DNA from: Bradyrhizobium sp. SRS-191
Lineage (GTDB): Bacteria; Pseudomonadota; Alphaproteobacteria; Rhizobiales; Xanthobacteraceae
Reading direction: 5' to 3'
DNA length: 64,000 nt
NCBI RefSeq assembly: GCF_024586915.1
Contig: NZ_JANBVS010000001.1
Location: 124,001-188,000 of the forward strand
Below the pieces are notes generated by a model. The model had not been told where the DNA came from. It made no database searches and saw only the letters and a list, made by a program, of their open reading frames with translations. A program made the translations under genes and the position numbers. This document shows positions 16,439 to 24,197 of the stretch, in pieces (the first letter of the stretch is position 1; every line of letters begins with the position of its first letter).

Positions 16439-16767
16439 CGTCCGGCCGCATTCCCTGCATCAATCCGCGCTGCGGCCGCACCGCGCCGGCCGGCGACGAC
16501 GGCTCGGGCGCCATCATCTGCCGCTGCTGCTGGAACAAGCTGCCGCAGGCGAGGCGCGACCGTTTCAATCAGCTACGCCGCCGCGAGCGTCGCATGCTGC
16601 GGCTCGCGCAGAAGCGGACCGCGCCGTTGACGGCACGGCGGGTCGAGGTGCTGACGCGGCTGCTGGCGAACGGCGCCACGTCGTGCTGGTCGGAGATCGC
16701 AACCTATTTCCGCGATGGCGCCGCTCCGGTCGGTCTTGAAGGCTTCCTGAAGGAGATCGGCCTGTGA
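16435..16767 (+). CDS. Phage protein with N-terminal cysteine cluster (110 aa)
   Basis: Cysteines at IPCINPRCGR and ICRCCWNKLP suggest a small zinc ribbon in the first 40 residues. A very basic helix follows (RRRERRMLRLAQKR), then a C-terminal part (VLTRLLANGATSCWSEIATYF). DNA or RNA binding is plausible. No named family. Confidence 0.65.
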   Translation: MTSGRIPCINPRCGRTAPAGDDGSGAIICRCCWNKLPQARRDRFNQLRRRERRMLRLAQKRTAPLTARRVEVLTRLLANGATSCWSEIATYFRDGAAPVGLEGFLKEIGL

Positions 16768-17132
16768 GACGCCGCAGCGAGCGCCATTACCTGATCGATG
16801 ACGTCGCCACCGTGCTGCGCAAGCCCACGGCGGGCCCGACCTTGGAGCCCGGCGAGATCATCGCGATCGTGCTGACGACGGCGCGCTGGCAGCCGGGCCG
16901 CATCATCGAGGCGGGGCATCCGCTGATCGGGTCCGTGCTCGATGCTCTCAACGAGAGCGGATGGGAGATCGCGGGCGCTTCGGCGCGAACCGTGATCGCT
17001 GCCGTGCTGACGGCGACACAGTGGACACCGGGCCGGCGCTTCGGTCCCGACGATCTCGTCGTCGCGCAGATCCTGTCGTCGCTGAAGCAGATGGGCTGCA
17101 GCTTCGCACCTGCCGGAAGAGAGCTGCGATGA
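16764..17132 (+). CDS. Phage protein with an internal duplication (122 aa)
   Basis: Two halves resemble one another: [18 protein letters not shown]...[16 protein letters not shown] (about 29-69) and [18 protein letters not shown]...[16 protein letters not shown] (about 77-117). This suggests an old tandem duplication of a 40-residue unit, perhaps a winged-helix-like fold. Function unknown. Overlaps the next gene by four bases. Confidence 0.65.
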   Translation: MRRRSERHYLIDDVATVLRKPTAGPTLEPGEIIAIVLTTARWQPGRIIEAGHPLIGSVLDALNESGWEIAGASARTVIAAVLTATQWTPGRRFGPDDLVVAQILSSLKQMGCSFAPAGRELR

Positions 17133-17521
17133 GCGAGAGCACGATCAGGCTGGAGGTCCCCGGTTACGCGCCGGTGACGATGACCGAGACGCAGTTTCGC
17201 GCACGCGTCGCAGACGTGAACAGGCGCAAGAAGGAACAGGGCATGTCGAGCAACACCGGTGTCGATGGGCGGGCGGAGCAGCCGGCGACGCGCTTCGCAG
17301 CTGATCAGCTCAAGTCGATCATCGAGCGGATCGAGCGGCTGGAGGAGGAGAAGAAGGCTATCTCCGAGGACATCAAGGACGTGTACGCCGAGAGCAAGGG
17401 CAACGGCTTCGACGTCAAGGCGCTGCGCACGATCATCAGGATGAGGAAGCAGGATCCGAGCGAGCGCCAGGAGGAGGAGAGCATCCTCGAGACCTACATG
17501 CAGGCACTGGGGATGATCTGA
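17129..17521 (+). CDS. gapR: GapR/DUF2312-family nucleoid protein with N-terminal extension (130 aa)
   Basis: The C-terminal part ([51 protein letters not shown]) matches GapR, an alphaproteobacterial nucleoid protein that binds overtwisted DNA and aids topoisomerases at replication forks. Host GapR is about 90 aa; here about 38 extra residues precede it ([15 protein letters not shown]). An internal ATG at 17243, with AAGGAA seven bases before it, would give a normal-length protein, so two forms are possible. The phage copy may organise phage DNA or alter host replication. Confidence 0.85.
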   Translation: MSESTIRLEVPGYAPVTMTETQFRARVADVNRRKKEQGMSSNTGVDGRAEQPATRFAADQLKSIIERIERLEEEKKAISEDIKDVYAESKGNGFDVKALRTIIRMRKQDPSERQEEESILETYMQALGMI

Positions 17522-18246
17522 TGACCGATCGCCCCATCATCTATTCGGCGACGATGATCAAGGCGTTGCTGGCGGGTCGTAAGACCCAGACTCGTCGCGT
17601 TATGAAGTTGCCGACCAAAGGCCAATATGTGCGGCCTGACATCGGCGGATGGGAGCCGACAACCGTTGGCGGCGGGAGCTCCTTTGCGATCGCGCGTGAC
17701 GGCTCGCGGGTGCCTGTGCGCGAGATGGTGGCGATCTGGAATCGAACGACGGGCAAATGCATCGCCGCGCCGCATCAGGTTGGCGACCGGTTATGGGTGC
17801 GCGAGAGCTTGCGCTACGACTGGACGGCAAAGGGCTGGTTGTTCGTGGCGGATGACGTCTCCGTCGAGGCCGTCTGCGGGGCGACACTGGAGACGCCGAC
17901 ACCGGATCGCTGGCCGCGTGGCGTCTGTCCGTCGATCCACCTACCGCGCCAACTCTCGCGCCTCACGCAGATCGTGACGGCCGTGAAGATTGAGAAGCTG
18001 CAGGACATCAGCGAGGCCGATGCGGTCGCGGAGGGTTGCGTCGAGGATTGCGCTGACGGCCTGCCAGTTTGGTACGTGCCCGGCGCAAAAATGGAGCGCC
18101 ATCGCGCAAGCGGCGGCGAGTGCTTCGAATGGCTTTGGGGCAGCATCAACGGCACCGGTTCCTGGGACGCTAACCCCTGGGTCACGGCGACCACTTTCCG
18201 GGTCATCAAGGCCAATATCGATACGCCGGAGGCGCTGGTCGCATGA
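17521..18246 (+). CDS. ASCH/PUA-like phage protein (241 aa)
   Basis: Opens RPIIYSATMIKALLAGRKTQTRRVMK, which matches a widespread phage family whose N-terminus (sxxMvrallaGrKTqTRR) has an ASCH/PUA-like fold; later VGDRLWVRESLRYDW and a closing DANPWVTATTFRVIK also fit. ASCH domains are thought to bind RNA or modified bases. The exact role of the phage family is unknown. Start overlaps the gapR stop by one base. Confidence 0.75.
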   Translation: MTDRPIIYSATMIKALLAGRKTQTRRVMKLPTKGQYVRPDIGGWEPTTVGGGSSFAIARDGSRVPVREMVAIWNRTTGKCIAAPHQVGDRLWVRESLRYDWTAKGWLFVADDVSVEAVCGATLETPTPDRWPRGVCPSIHLPRQLSRLTQIVTAVKIEKLQDISEADAVAEGCVEDCADGLPVWYVPGAKMERHRASGGECFEWLWGSINGTGSWDANPWVTATTFRVIKANIDTPEALVA

Positions 18247-18416
18247 TGCCCGCTCAACTCGCCGAGCTTCGCAAGCGCCTGGCCGCCAACCGGCAGCCGG
18301 TCGAGCGCGCGCCCTGGTCCAATCACGCGCATCCGCGCGGCTGGAATGACGCTCTCGACTGGGTCGAGGCGCAGCTGAAGGACTTGCTGGGAGAGCGCAA
18401 TGTCACTGCCGGCTGA
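18243..18416 (+). CDS. Small phage protein (57 aa)
   Basis: A 57-codon frame beginning MMPAQLAELRKRLAANRQ at 18243 overlaps the upstream stop (ATGA) and runs 17 bases into the next gene. It is helical and charged, with GWNDALDWVEAQLKDLLG near the end. The junctions at both ends support it. Function unknown. Confidence 0.55.
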   Translation: MMPAQLAELRKRLAANRQPVERAPWSNHAHPRGWNDALDWVEAQLKDLLGERNVTAG

Positions 18417-18783
18417 CCTCGCTCCCCGCATCGTTGCCCTGCTCGAACGCGCGCCGCTGCCGCTGTCGGATGAGAAGCAGCTGCAGGCGGACATGCTCGC
18501 GCTGCTCAAGGCCGACGGCCTCGACGCCGTGCGCGAGGTGCGGCTCGACCAGCGGGACATCGTCGATTTCATGATCTTCGACGGCGACTTCGTACTCACG
18601 GGGCTTGCGATCGAGGTCAAGATCAAGGGTCAGCGCCGGGCGATCTATCGGCAGCTGGAGCGCTACTGCGCTCATCCGCGCGTCAACGGCATTCTGCTTG
18701 CCACCAATGTCGCGATGTCGCTGCCGGCTGAGATCGAGGGCAAGCCCGCGTGCGTCGCCCGGCTGGGGAGGGCATGGCTTTGA
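18400..18783 (+). CDS. PD-(D/E)XK nuclease-like protein (127 aa)
   Basis: The pattern D...(I/V)DFMIF, then AIEVKIKGQRRAIYRQLERY fits the restriction-endonuclease-like core: an aspartate in the strand QRDIVDFMI, then E-x-K in AIEVKIKG, and a helix with QLERY. Size matches small VRR-NUC or Holliday-junction-type nucleases. It overlaps the following SNF2 helicase gene by ten bases, so nuclease and helicase are probably made together. Confidence 0.7.
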   Translation: MSLPADLAPRIVALLERAPLPLSDEKQLQADMLALLKADGLDAVREVRLDQRDIVDFMIFDGDFVLTGLAIEVKIKGQRRAIYRQLERYCAHPRVNGILLATNVAMSLPAEIEGKPACVARLGRAWL

Positions 18784-20510
18784 ATTTCGAAGCCGACGAC
18801 CTGCTCGCCGCCGCTGCGGCGCTCGCCTGGCGCGATGACGACGCAGGCGAACGCACCTACGGCCGGCTGGCCTATGTGCCGGAAGCGGCCCGCTGGGTCA
18901 TCACCGAGCTGGCGCCGCAGGTCGCGATCCGCGCCAAGCGCATCTTCGCGCGCATCGCCTCGACCCAGGTCGGCTCCTACACCTTCGCCGACAATGACGA
19001 GACGCGCGCGGAGCTGGAATGGTTCATGGGCCGCTATCCGCTGCTGATCTCGGATGCGGACCGTGCTCGGCTCGCCGAGGGGCGCGTGCGCTTCACGCGG
19101 ATCCGCCACGAGATCGACGAGGTGCTGTCGGGCCGATGGCAGCCGACCGGTCAGCCGGCGCGGCTGCGCGAGGGGGTTGAGCTCCGGCCGAACCAGGCGC
19201 GCGTCGTGGAGGTGGCCAGGCGCACGTCGCGGCTGCTGGTCGCCGACGATGTCGGCCTCGGCAAGACGCTCGGCGCGCTGGCGGCCGTGATGGACGAGCG
19301 CTTCCTGCCGGCGGCCGTCCTGGTCGAGAAGCACGTCGCCAACCAGTGGCAGGACGAGTTCGTCGGTAAGTTCACGACGCTCACGAGCCATGTGATGCAG
19401 ACGGTCGCGCCCTATGTGCTGCCGGTGCGCGACATCTACATCGTGCCGTATTCGATTGCCCATGGCTGGGTCGATATCGCCGATACCGGGCGCTTCCGCT
19501 CGGTCATCTTCGATGAGGTGCAGAACCTGCGCCACGGCCGGGTGACGCAGAAGGGCGCCGCGGCCGACGTGTTCGCGCGCAACGCCAGCGGCCTGCGCAT
19601 CGGCTTGTCGGCGACGCCGGTGTTCAACTATGGCGGCGAGATCTTCAACATCCTCGATATCATCGATCCCGGCATCCTCGGCAGCCGCGACGAATTCGTG
19701 CGCGAGTGGTGCACCACCAATGACGAGCGCAAGATGATCATCCGGGATGCGCAGGCGCTCGGCGCGCATCTGCGCGACCTCAATTTGATGATCCGCGAGG
19801 TCGGCTCCGGCCCGCCGCCGAACCGCATCATCGTCGACATTCCCTATGACGACGAAGCGGCGGCGGCCGATGCGGCGCTGGCGCGGACGCTGGCGCAGAA
19901 GGTGCTGTCGGGCTCCTTCACCGAGCGCGGGCAGGCGGCGCGCGAGCTCGACATGATGGCGCGGCATCAGACCGGCGTCGCCAAGGCGCGCCACGTCGCG
20001 GCCTACGTCAAGATCCTGCTCGACGCCCAGACGCCGGTCATTCTCGGCGGCTGGCATCGCGAGGTCTACGACATCTGGCTCGATGAGCTCAGGGACTATC
20101 AGCCGGTGCTCTACACCGGCAGCGAGAGCACGCGCGACAAGGAGAGGGCCCAGAAGGCCTTCATGGCGGGCGACACGAACTGCTTCATCATGTCGCTCCG
20201 CTCCGGCGCCGGCCTCGACGGTCTGCAGCATCGCTGCTCGACCGTGGTGCATGGCGAGCTCGACTGGTCGCGCGAGGTGCACAAGCAGCTCGAAGGGCGC
20301 CTGCGGCCGCACGCGCGCACCGATCCGATCACGACGATCTACCTGATCGCCGACGGCGGCAGCGATCCGCTGATCGCCTCCGTGCAGGGCCTGAAGGCCA
20401 GTCAGGCGCACGGCATCATCGATCCCGGCCGCAAGCTCACAACTGTCGAGAGCGACGAGAGCCGGATCAAGCAGCTGGCGAAGATGTATCTGGAGAAGGG
20501 GGGAGCATGA
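18774..20510 (+). CDS. SNF2-family DEAD/DEAH helicase (578 aa)
   Basis: Start at MALNFEADDL (18774). Motifs: Walker A VGLGKT, Walker B IFDEVQNL, motif III GLSATP, and motif VI EGRLRPHAR. The C-terminal helicase half has VILGGWHREVYDIW and MSLRSGAGLDGLQHR. SNF2-like ATPases translocate on double-stranded DNA. In phages they often travel with nucleases or methyltransferases; here a PD-(D/E)XK-like gene is fused by overlap upstream. This is the second SF2 ATPase in the early operon. Confidence 0.87.
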   Translation: MALNFEADDLLAAAAALAWRDDDAGERTYGRLAYVPEAARWVITELAPQVAIRAKRIFARIASTQVGSYTFADNDETRAELEWFMGRYPLLISDADRARLAEGRVRFTRIRHEIDEVLSGRWQPTGQPARLREGVELRPNQARVVEVARRTSRLLVADDVGLGKTLGALAAVMDERFLPAAVLVEKHVANQWQDEFVGKFTTLTSHVMQTVAPYVLPVRDIYIVPYSIAHGWVDIADTGRFRSVIFDEVQNLRHGRVTQKGAAADVFARNASGLRIGLSATPVFNYGGEIFNILDIIDPGILGSRDEFVREWCTTNDERKMIIRDAQALGAHLRDLNLMIREVGSGPPPNRIIVDIPYDDEAAAADAALARTLAQKVLSGSFTERGQAARELDMMARHQTGVAKARHVAAYVKILLDAQTPVILGGWHREVYDIWLDELRDYQPVLYTGSESTRDKERAQKAFMAGDTNCFIMSLRSGAGLDGLQHRCSTVVHGELDWSREVHKQLEGRLRPHARTDPITTIYLIADGGSDPLIASVQGLKASQAHGIIDPGRKLTTVESDESRIKQLAKMYLEKGGA

Positions 20511-20878
20511 GCAAGCTGATCACAGGGCCGTGGACGGCCCACGAGATGGGACGCGCGGCGTCGATCTGGCAGGACACCGTCGCCGATGTGCACGGCGACG
20601 ATCCTCCGGGCCACGTCGTGCAGGCGGCCTACAAGCGCATCGGTATCGCGCTCAACCGCGGCGCGTCCTCGGTGCAGTCGCGCCACCGCGCCGAAGGCCC
20701 TGGCTTCGGCATCAACGCCCGCACCCGCAACGCAGCGCCCGGCGCGGCCGAGCTGCAGCGCCAGGCGCGTGAGCGGGCGCTGGCCCAGCAGTCGCTGATC
20801 GGCCGCATCATGGGCGATCCGTCGCCGGGATACTCTGCGCTGGATCGAGGGCGTAGCCATGACCGATCGCCTCGCTGA
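20507..20878 (+). CDS. Phage protein, possible SANT/Myb-like DNA binder (123 aa)
   Basis: The N-terminus (GPWTAHEMGRAASIW) resembles the start of a Myb/SANT helix set, followed by a helix ending GASSVQSRHRAEGPGFG. The C-terminal half is arginine-rich. Overlaps the helicase gene by four bases. Family assignment is weak. Confidence 0.6.
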   Translation: MSKLITGPWTAHEMGRAASIWQDTVADVHGDDPPGHVVQAAYKRIGIALNRGASSVQSRHRAEGPGFGINARTRNAAPGAAELQRQARERALAQQSLIGRIMGDPSPGYSALDRGRSHDRSPR

Positions 20879-21038
20879 AGCGCTCGAAAACGATCAGGCC
20901 TTCTTCCGCCAGTACACGCTGGCGCTGAAGCTGTGGTGCCGCCGTTTCAACACGGCGGAGATCGCGCTGCACCTGAAGGTGCCCGAGCATGTCGTGTGCC
21001 GCTGGATTTGGCACTGGCGAGAGCTGAGTAGGCAATGA
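20859..21038 (+). CDS. Small helix-turn-helix protein (59 aa)
   Basis: Reads MTDRLAEALENDQAFF from an ATG at 20859, overlapping the upstream gene by 20 bases. The segment FNTAEIALHLKVPEHVVCRW fits a helix-turn-helix (helix, turn at KVPE, recognition helix). It stops at 21038. Probably a small DNA-binding protein; function unknown. Confidence 0.55.
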   Translation: MTDRLAEALENDQAFFRQYTLALKLWCRRFNTAEIALHLKVPEHVVCRWIWHWRELSRQ

Positions 21039-21149
21039 GGCGGGGCTGCGCACGATCGCAGCCTGCCATGTCGACAATGTTGCGTCATCGCGCGTGAGCG
21101 GCGGCCCGCGAGGCCGTCCCCGTTATCAGACTTTTCAACAGGGTGAGAC

Positions 21150-22364
21150 GTGAGCTGGGAAGCTGTGACCTGGGCCAGCAAGCAACGGATGAAGCTGCCG
21201 CACGAGCAGCTCATCCTGCTCGTGCTGGCGAACTGCGCCGATCCGGAAGGCGTGGCGTTCGCGCAATGGCGCGGGCGCGAACATTGGTGGACCTATCTGG
21301 TCGACAAGACGCGGCTGTCGAAGTCGAGCCTGTTCCGCCACATGAACACGATGATCGATCTCGGGCTGTGCGAGCGCACGATGATCGTGCTGCAGGACGG
21401 CGCGCGGCGGCCGATCATCCGGCTCAATCTGACGATGAATTTCGATATCGACGAACACGAGGCCGGCCAGTCTCATGGTGAGACTGGCGCCGAGGGCGAT
21501 GTCGTCGACGCCGAAATCGTCAGCGATGACAACACGTTGGAAGATGCTTTTGGCGGCTCCGCCGGCCAGTCTCACCATGAGACTGGTCCCACCAGTGGGA
21601 ATGGCGGTGCACGTCCCATTCCCACTGGTGGGACTGAGCCATTCCCAATCGTGGGAATGCAAGAGGATTCCAAATCTGATTCCAAATCTAAGATTCCCCC
21701 CAACCCCCCTGGCGGGGGGCTGTCCGCTGCCGAAGGCTTCGATGAGTTCGCGAAGGTGTGGGGTGTCATCCCGAAGATGGCGCCGGCGCAGGCGGCCTGG
21801 GAGCGCACGCCGAGCGATCAGCGGCCGGCGTGCATCGCCTCGGCAAGGGGCTATCGGGCATGGGTTGCTGCGCAGTCCAAGCGTCCCGCGGAGGTCGCTG
21901 CCGCATCGTTCATCCGTGACGTGGCCGGATGGGCGCAGTGGCTGCCTTTCGTGCCCAAGGGCGACGGTGCGCGGGTCTCGATCGCCGGCGCCTATCCGCT
22001 GGAAAGCGCCGAGGCGCGTGCGATTTCGATGGCCTACACGATCGCGGGCGCCGGCCAGGCTTTGCGCGGCTTCATGATCCGCAACGGGCTGCTGAACTAC
22101 CAGCGGCCGATCACGGCGCGGCTGCGCGCGCTCGCCGAGGCTCCGAGGGATCGCGATGGCTGGCCGATACTGACGCGCCAACAGGCGGCTGCCTGGGAAG
22201 GGCTGATGCGCGAGGCGGTCACGGTGCAGGTGCGCAATCACCTGCGCGAGGGCGCCCGCGCGCCATGGCCATGGCCTCCGAGCCATGACGGCACGATCTA
22301 CACCACCACCACCGGCTCGCCGCAGCCGGCGATGACCGAGCAGGATGCGGCGGATTTCACGTGA
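21150..22364 (+). CDS. Phage replication initiator-like protein (404 aa)
   Basis: GTG start at 21150 after GGGTGAG. Residues 1-95 form a winged helix (KLPHEQLILLVLANCADPEG, LSKSSLFRHMNTMIDLGL), as in phage and plasmid replication initiators. A low-complexity linker (about 105-190) ends in SKIPPNPPGGG, then a C-terminal domain (FDEFAKVWGVIPKMAPAQAAW) resembling the region that binds helicase loaders in some phage proteins. The linker DNA is packed with inverted repeats and short direct repeats, as in lambda O, whose gene contains the phage origin. Initiator function is inferred. Confidence 0.7.
   Translation: MSWEAVTWASKQRMKLPHEQLILLVLANCADPEGVAFAQWRGREHWWTYLVDKTRLSKSSLFRHMNTMIDLGLCERTMIVLQDGARRPIIRLNLTMNFDIDEHEAGQSHGETGAEGDVVDAEIVSDDNTLEDAFGGSAGQSHHETGPTSGNGGARPIPTGGTEPFPIVGMQEDSKSDSKSKIPPNPPGGGLSAAEGFDEFAKVWGVIPKMAPAQAAWERTPSDQRPACIASARGYRAWVAAQSKRPAEVAAASFIRDVAGWAQWLPFVPKGDGARVSIAGAYPLESAEARAISMAYTIAGAGQALRGFMIRNGLLNYQRPITARLRALAEAPRDRDGWPILTRQQAAAWEGLMREAVTVQVRNHLREGARAPWPWPPSHDGTIYTTTTGSPQPAMTEQDAADFT
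21466..21689. repeat. Inverted-repeat cluster, candidate phage replication origin
   Basis: GCCAGTCTCA-TGG-TGAGACTGGC at 21466-21488 recurs as its reverse complement at 21565-21587 (one arm base changed). A perfect 19-bp inverted repeat follows (21586-21604 with 21616-21634, centred on GTGCAC). CATTCCCA-ATCG-TGGGAATG lies at 21640-21659, so TGGGAAT/ATTCCCA occurs four times in 63 bp. A tandem 12-bp repeat GATTCCAAATCT (21666-21677, 21678-21689) ends the cluster in a locally AT-rich tract. Origin function is inferred from likeness to lambda-type origins. Confidence 0.6.
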
Positions 22365-22378
22365 GCAGGGGAGAGACG

Positions 22379-23032
22379 ATGTTGGCGATGCAAGAGATCA
22401 ACGAGGCGGTCCGTCCGATCGTCGCGAGCCCGGTCGGCGCTCCGGTCGATGCGCGTGAATGGCTGGTGTTGATGACGGAGCCGAACCGGGAGATGACCGC
22501 CCAGGCAAACCTGGTGTTGCGCAAGATCCCGTTCTATCTCCCGACGATCTACCGTGCGGGGCGCATCTCGGCGCGCCGTCAGGCGGCGGGAGCCGAGCAT
22601 CCAGATGTCGTGGTGCCGCTGTTTCCGGGCATTCTGTTCGTGCCGGCGGATCGCGACTTCGATCGGAACTATCAGGCGCTTTGCCTGACGCCCGGAATGC
22701 GGTCGCATCCACTGATGCGCTTCGGCGAGCACGAAGCCTATCTCAGGCCGATCGCGATGGAGGCGGTTCGGCGCATCGAGGCGTCGGAGCGGGATGCCTA
22801 TCTGCGCGCCAAAGGCCGCAAGACCGGCTACCTGCCGAAGGTCGGCGATGAGGTCAGTGTGCTTGTGGACGAGGTGCTCGGCGGCATGAAGGGCCGGGTC
22901 GACGCTGTAGACGAGCGGGGACGAATCACGTTACTGACCGAACTGATGAGGCGCACGGTTCGCGTCAAGCTCAATGCGAACCAGATCGAGCCGGTGCAAG
23001 CGGATCCAGCCGAAGCAACGGATCGAAGGTGA
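22379..23032 (+). CDS. NusG-like transcription elongation/antitermination factor (217 aa)
   Basis: The NGN domain is seen in WLVLMTEPNREMTAQANLVL and RKIPFYLPTIYRAGR, and the KOW domain in VGDEVSVLVDEVLGGMKGRV. NusG and its paralogue RfaH bind RNA polymerase and keep it elongating. A phage copy as the last early gene, followed by three hairpins and then the late genes, suggests late-gene antitermination. ATG at 22379, with GGGGAGAG upstream, is preferred to the GTG at 22361. Confidence 0.85.
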   Translation: MLAMQEINEAVRPIVASPVGAPVDAREWLVLMTEPNREMTAQANLVLRKIPFYLPTIYRAGRISARRQAAGAEHPDVVVPLFPGILFVPADRDFDRNYQALCLTPGMRSHPLMRFGEHEAYLRPIAMEAVRRIEASERDAYLRAKGRKTGYLPKVGDEVSVLVDEVLGGMKGRVDAVDERGRITLLTELMRRTVRVKLNANQIEPVQADPAEATDRR

Positions 23033-23087
23033 TCAGGTCACGATCATCGCGCGGGCGATCTCGCCTTAAAGCGGAGCTATGAGATTG

Positions 23088-23313
23088 AAGCCCCGGCACC
23101 GTCCGGGGCTTTCGCATTTGTAAGAGCGCTGAACCGCTTGGGAGGCGGCCGGCTCTCTTGGCCTTCTCGGGTGTATCGATCGGGACGCAACGCCGTCGGC
23201 AGCCATGCCGGCGGCGTTGTCGTTCTAGGGTGTGAGTGCCCTTCTTGGGGCGTTTCCTCCCTGGACTTGGGCCGCCTGCGTTGAGGTTGCCTCGGTAACC
23301 AAGCGCAGGCGGC
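23088..23313 (+). terminator. Three stacked hairpins between early and late genes
   Basis: Hairpin 1: AAGCCCCGG / CCGGGGCTT (23088-23111), followed by a weak T-rich tail. Hairpin 2: AACGCCGTCGGC / GCCGGCGGCGTT (23189-23218, one wobble), followed by TGTCGTTCT. Hairpin 3: GCCGCCTGCG / CGCAGGCGGC (23271-23280 with 23304-23313), followed by TTCCTTCC. No gene occupies 23033-23321. The set may stop early transcription until the NusG-like protein acts. Confidence 0.6.
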
Positions 23314-23321
23314 TTCCTTCC

Positions 23322-23657
23322 ATGATCAAGAAGCTCACGCCTCTGGTGCCCAAGAGCGATGGCCGCACTGTCCGTCCCCCACCCAAGCGCGCCGATCCGG
23401 AGCTGCTGACGACAGAGCACAGGGCCTGGGCCGAGCGCGTGTGCAGTCGGGCAGGCTGGCGCTGCGAGAAGGTCGAGGATGGCCAGCGCTGCACGCGCTC
23501 ACGTGCAACCGGCCATCGCATGGTCGCCGACCACATCATCGAGCGCGCCGACGGCGGCGCCCTCTACGATGACGCCAACGGCCAATGCTTCTGCGTCGCT
23601 CACAACACTCGCAAGGGCATCGCCGCCCGCCGCGCCCGCCACGGGGTAGGGGGTTAA
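23322..23657 (+). CDS. HNH endonuclease next to terminase (111 aa)
   Basis: Start at MIKKLTPLVP (23322). The HNH fold is visible in CSRAGWRCEKVEDGQRCTRS, MVADHIIERADGGALYDDAN and CFCVAHNTRKG, with the cysteines of a structural zinc. In HK97-like phages an HNH protein beside the terminase assists DNA cutting during packaging. Position directly before the terminase genes agrees. Confidence 0.85.
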   Translation: MIKKLTPLVPKSDGRTVRPPPKRADPELLTTEHRAWAERVCSRAGWRCEKVEDGQRCTRSRATGHRMVADHIIERADGGALYDDANGQCFCVAHNTRKGIAARRARHGVGG

Positions 23658-23717
23658 AATCCCCAACCACACCCCTTTCCCAACCGCACGTTTCCTCATT
23701 CGGGGATTTTTTTCTTC

Positions 23718-24197
23718 ATGGCCGAAGTTTTTGACCTCTTCGGCGACCCGGTGCCGGCCAATTGGGGGAAGCGGGGGCGGCCGGAGCATATTCCGACGCA
23801 GCAAAACCGGAATCGTGTCAGCATGTTAGTTGCGCTCGGGTGGAGCAATCCGCGGATCGCGGCCGCGCTGTACGTGACTTTGCCGACGCTCCGGAAGCAT
23901 TATTTTTCCGAGCTGAAATTCCGGGAGGTTGCGCGCGACCGGCTCGAAGCCGGCATCGCGATGAAGCTGTGGGAAGGCGTCCAGGCCGGCAGCGTTCCTG
24001 CGATCAAGGAATTCCGCTCCTACCTCGATCGCAGCGATCGGATGGAAGCCGAGCGCTCCATGGGCTCCGATCCGAAGCCCAGCGAGACGACGCGCCCGGG
24101 CAAAAAGGTCGCGGACCAGCAGCGCGCGATCGATGCCGATGCGGACCTGATGGCCGAGCTTGAGGAGGAAGCGTCGCAGCATGCGGCCGTCCACTGA
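23718..24197 (+). CDS. terS: Terminase small subunit-like protein (159 aa)
   Basis: Residues about 20-75 give a helix-turn-helix (NRNRVSMLVALGWSNPRIAA, LYVTLPTLRKHYF) typical of small terminase subunits, which bind the packaging site. The C-terminal part is acidic and helical. It overlaps the large-subunit gene by 17 bases. Assignment rests on the motif and on position. Confidence 0.75.
   Translation: MAEVFDLFGDPVPANWGKRGRPEHIPTQQNRNRVSMLVALGWSNPRIAAALYVTLPTLRKHYFSELKFREVARDRLEAGIAMKLWEGVQAGSVPAIKEFRSYLDRSDRMEAERSMGSDPKPSETTRPGKKVADQQRAIDADADLMAELEEEASQHAAVH

Noticed and set aside
23806..23832. CGTGTCAGCATGTTAGTTG resembling the repressor operator
   Set aside because: Lies inside the small terminase coding region and lacks the inverted second half site.
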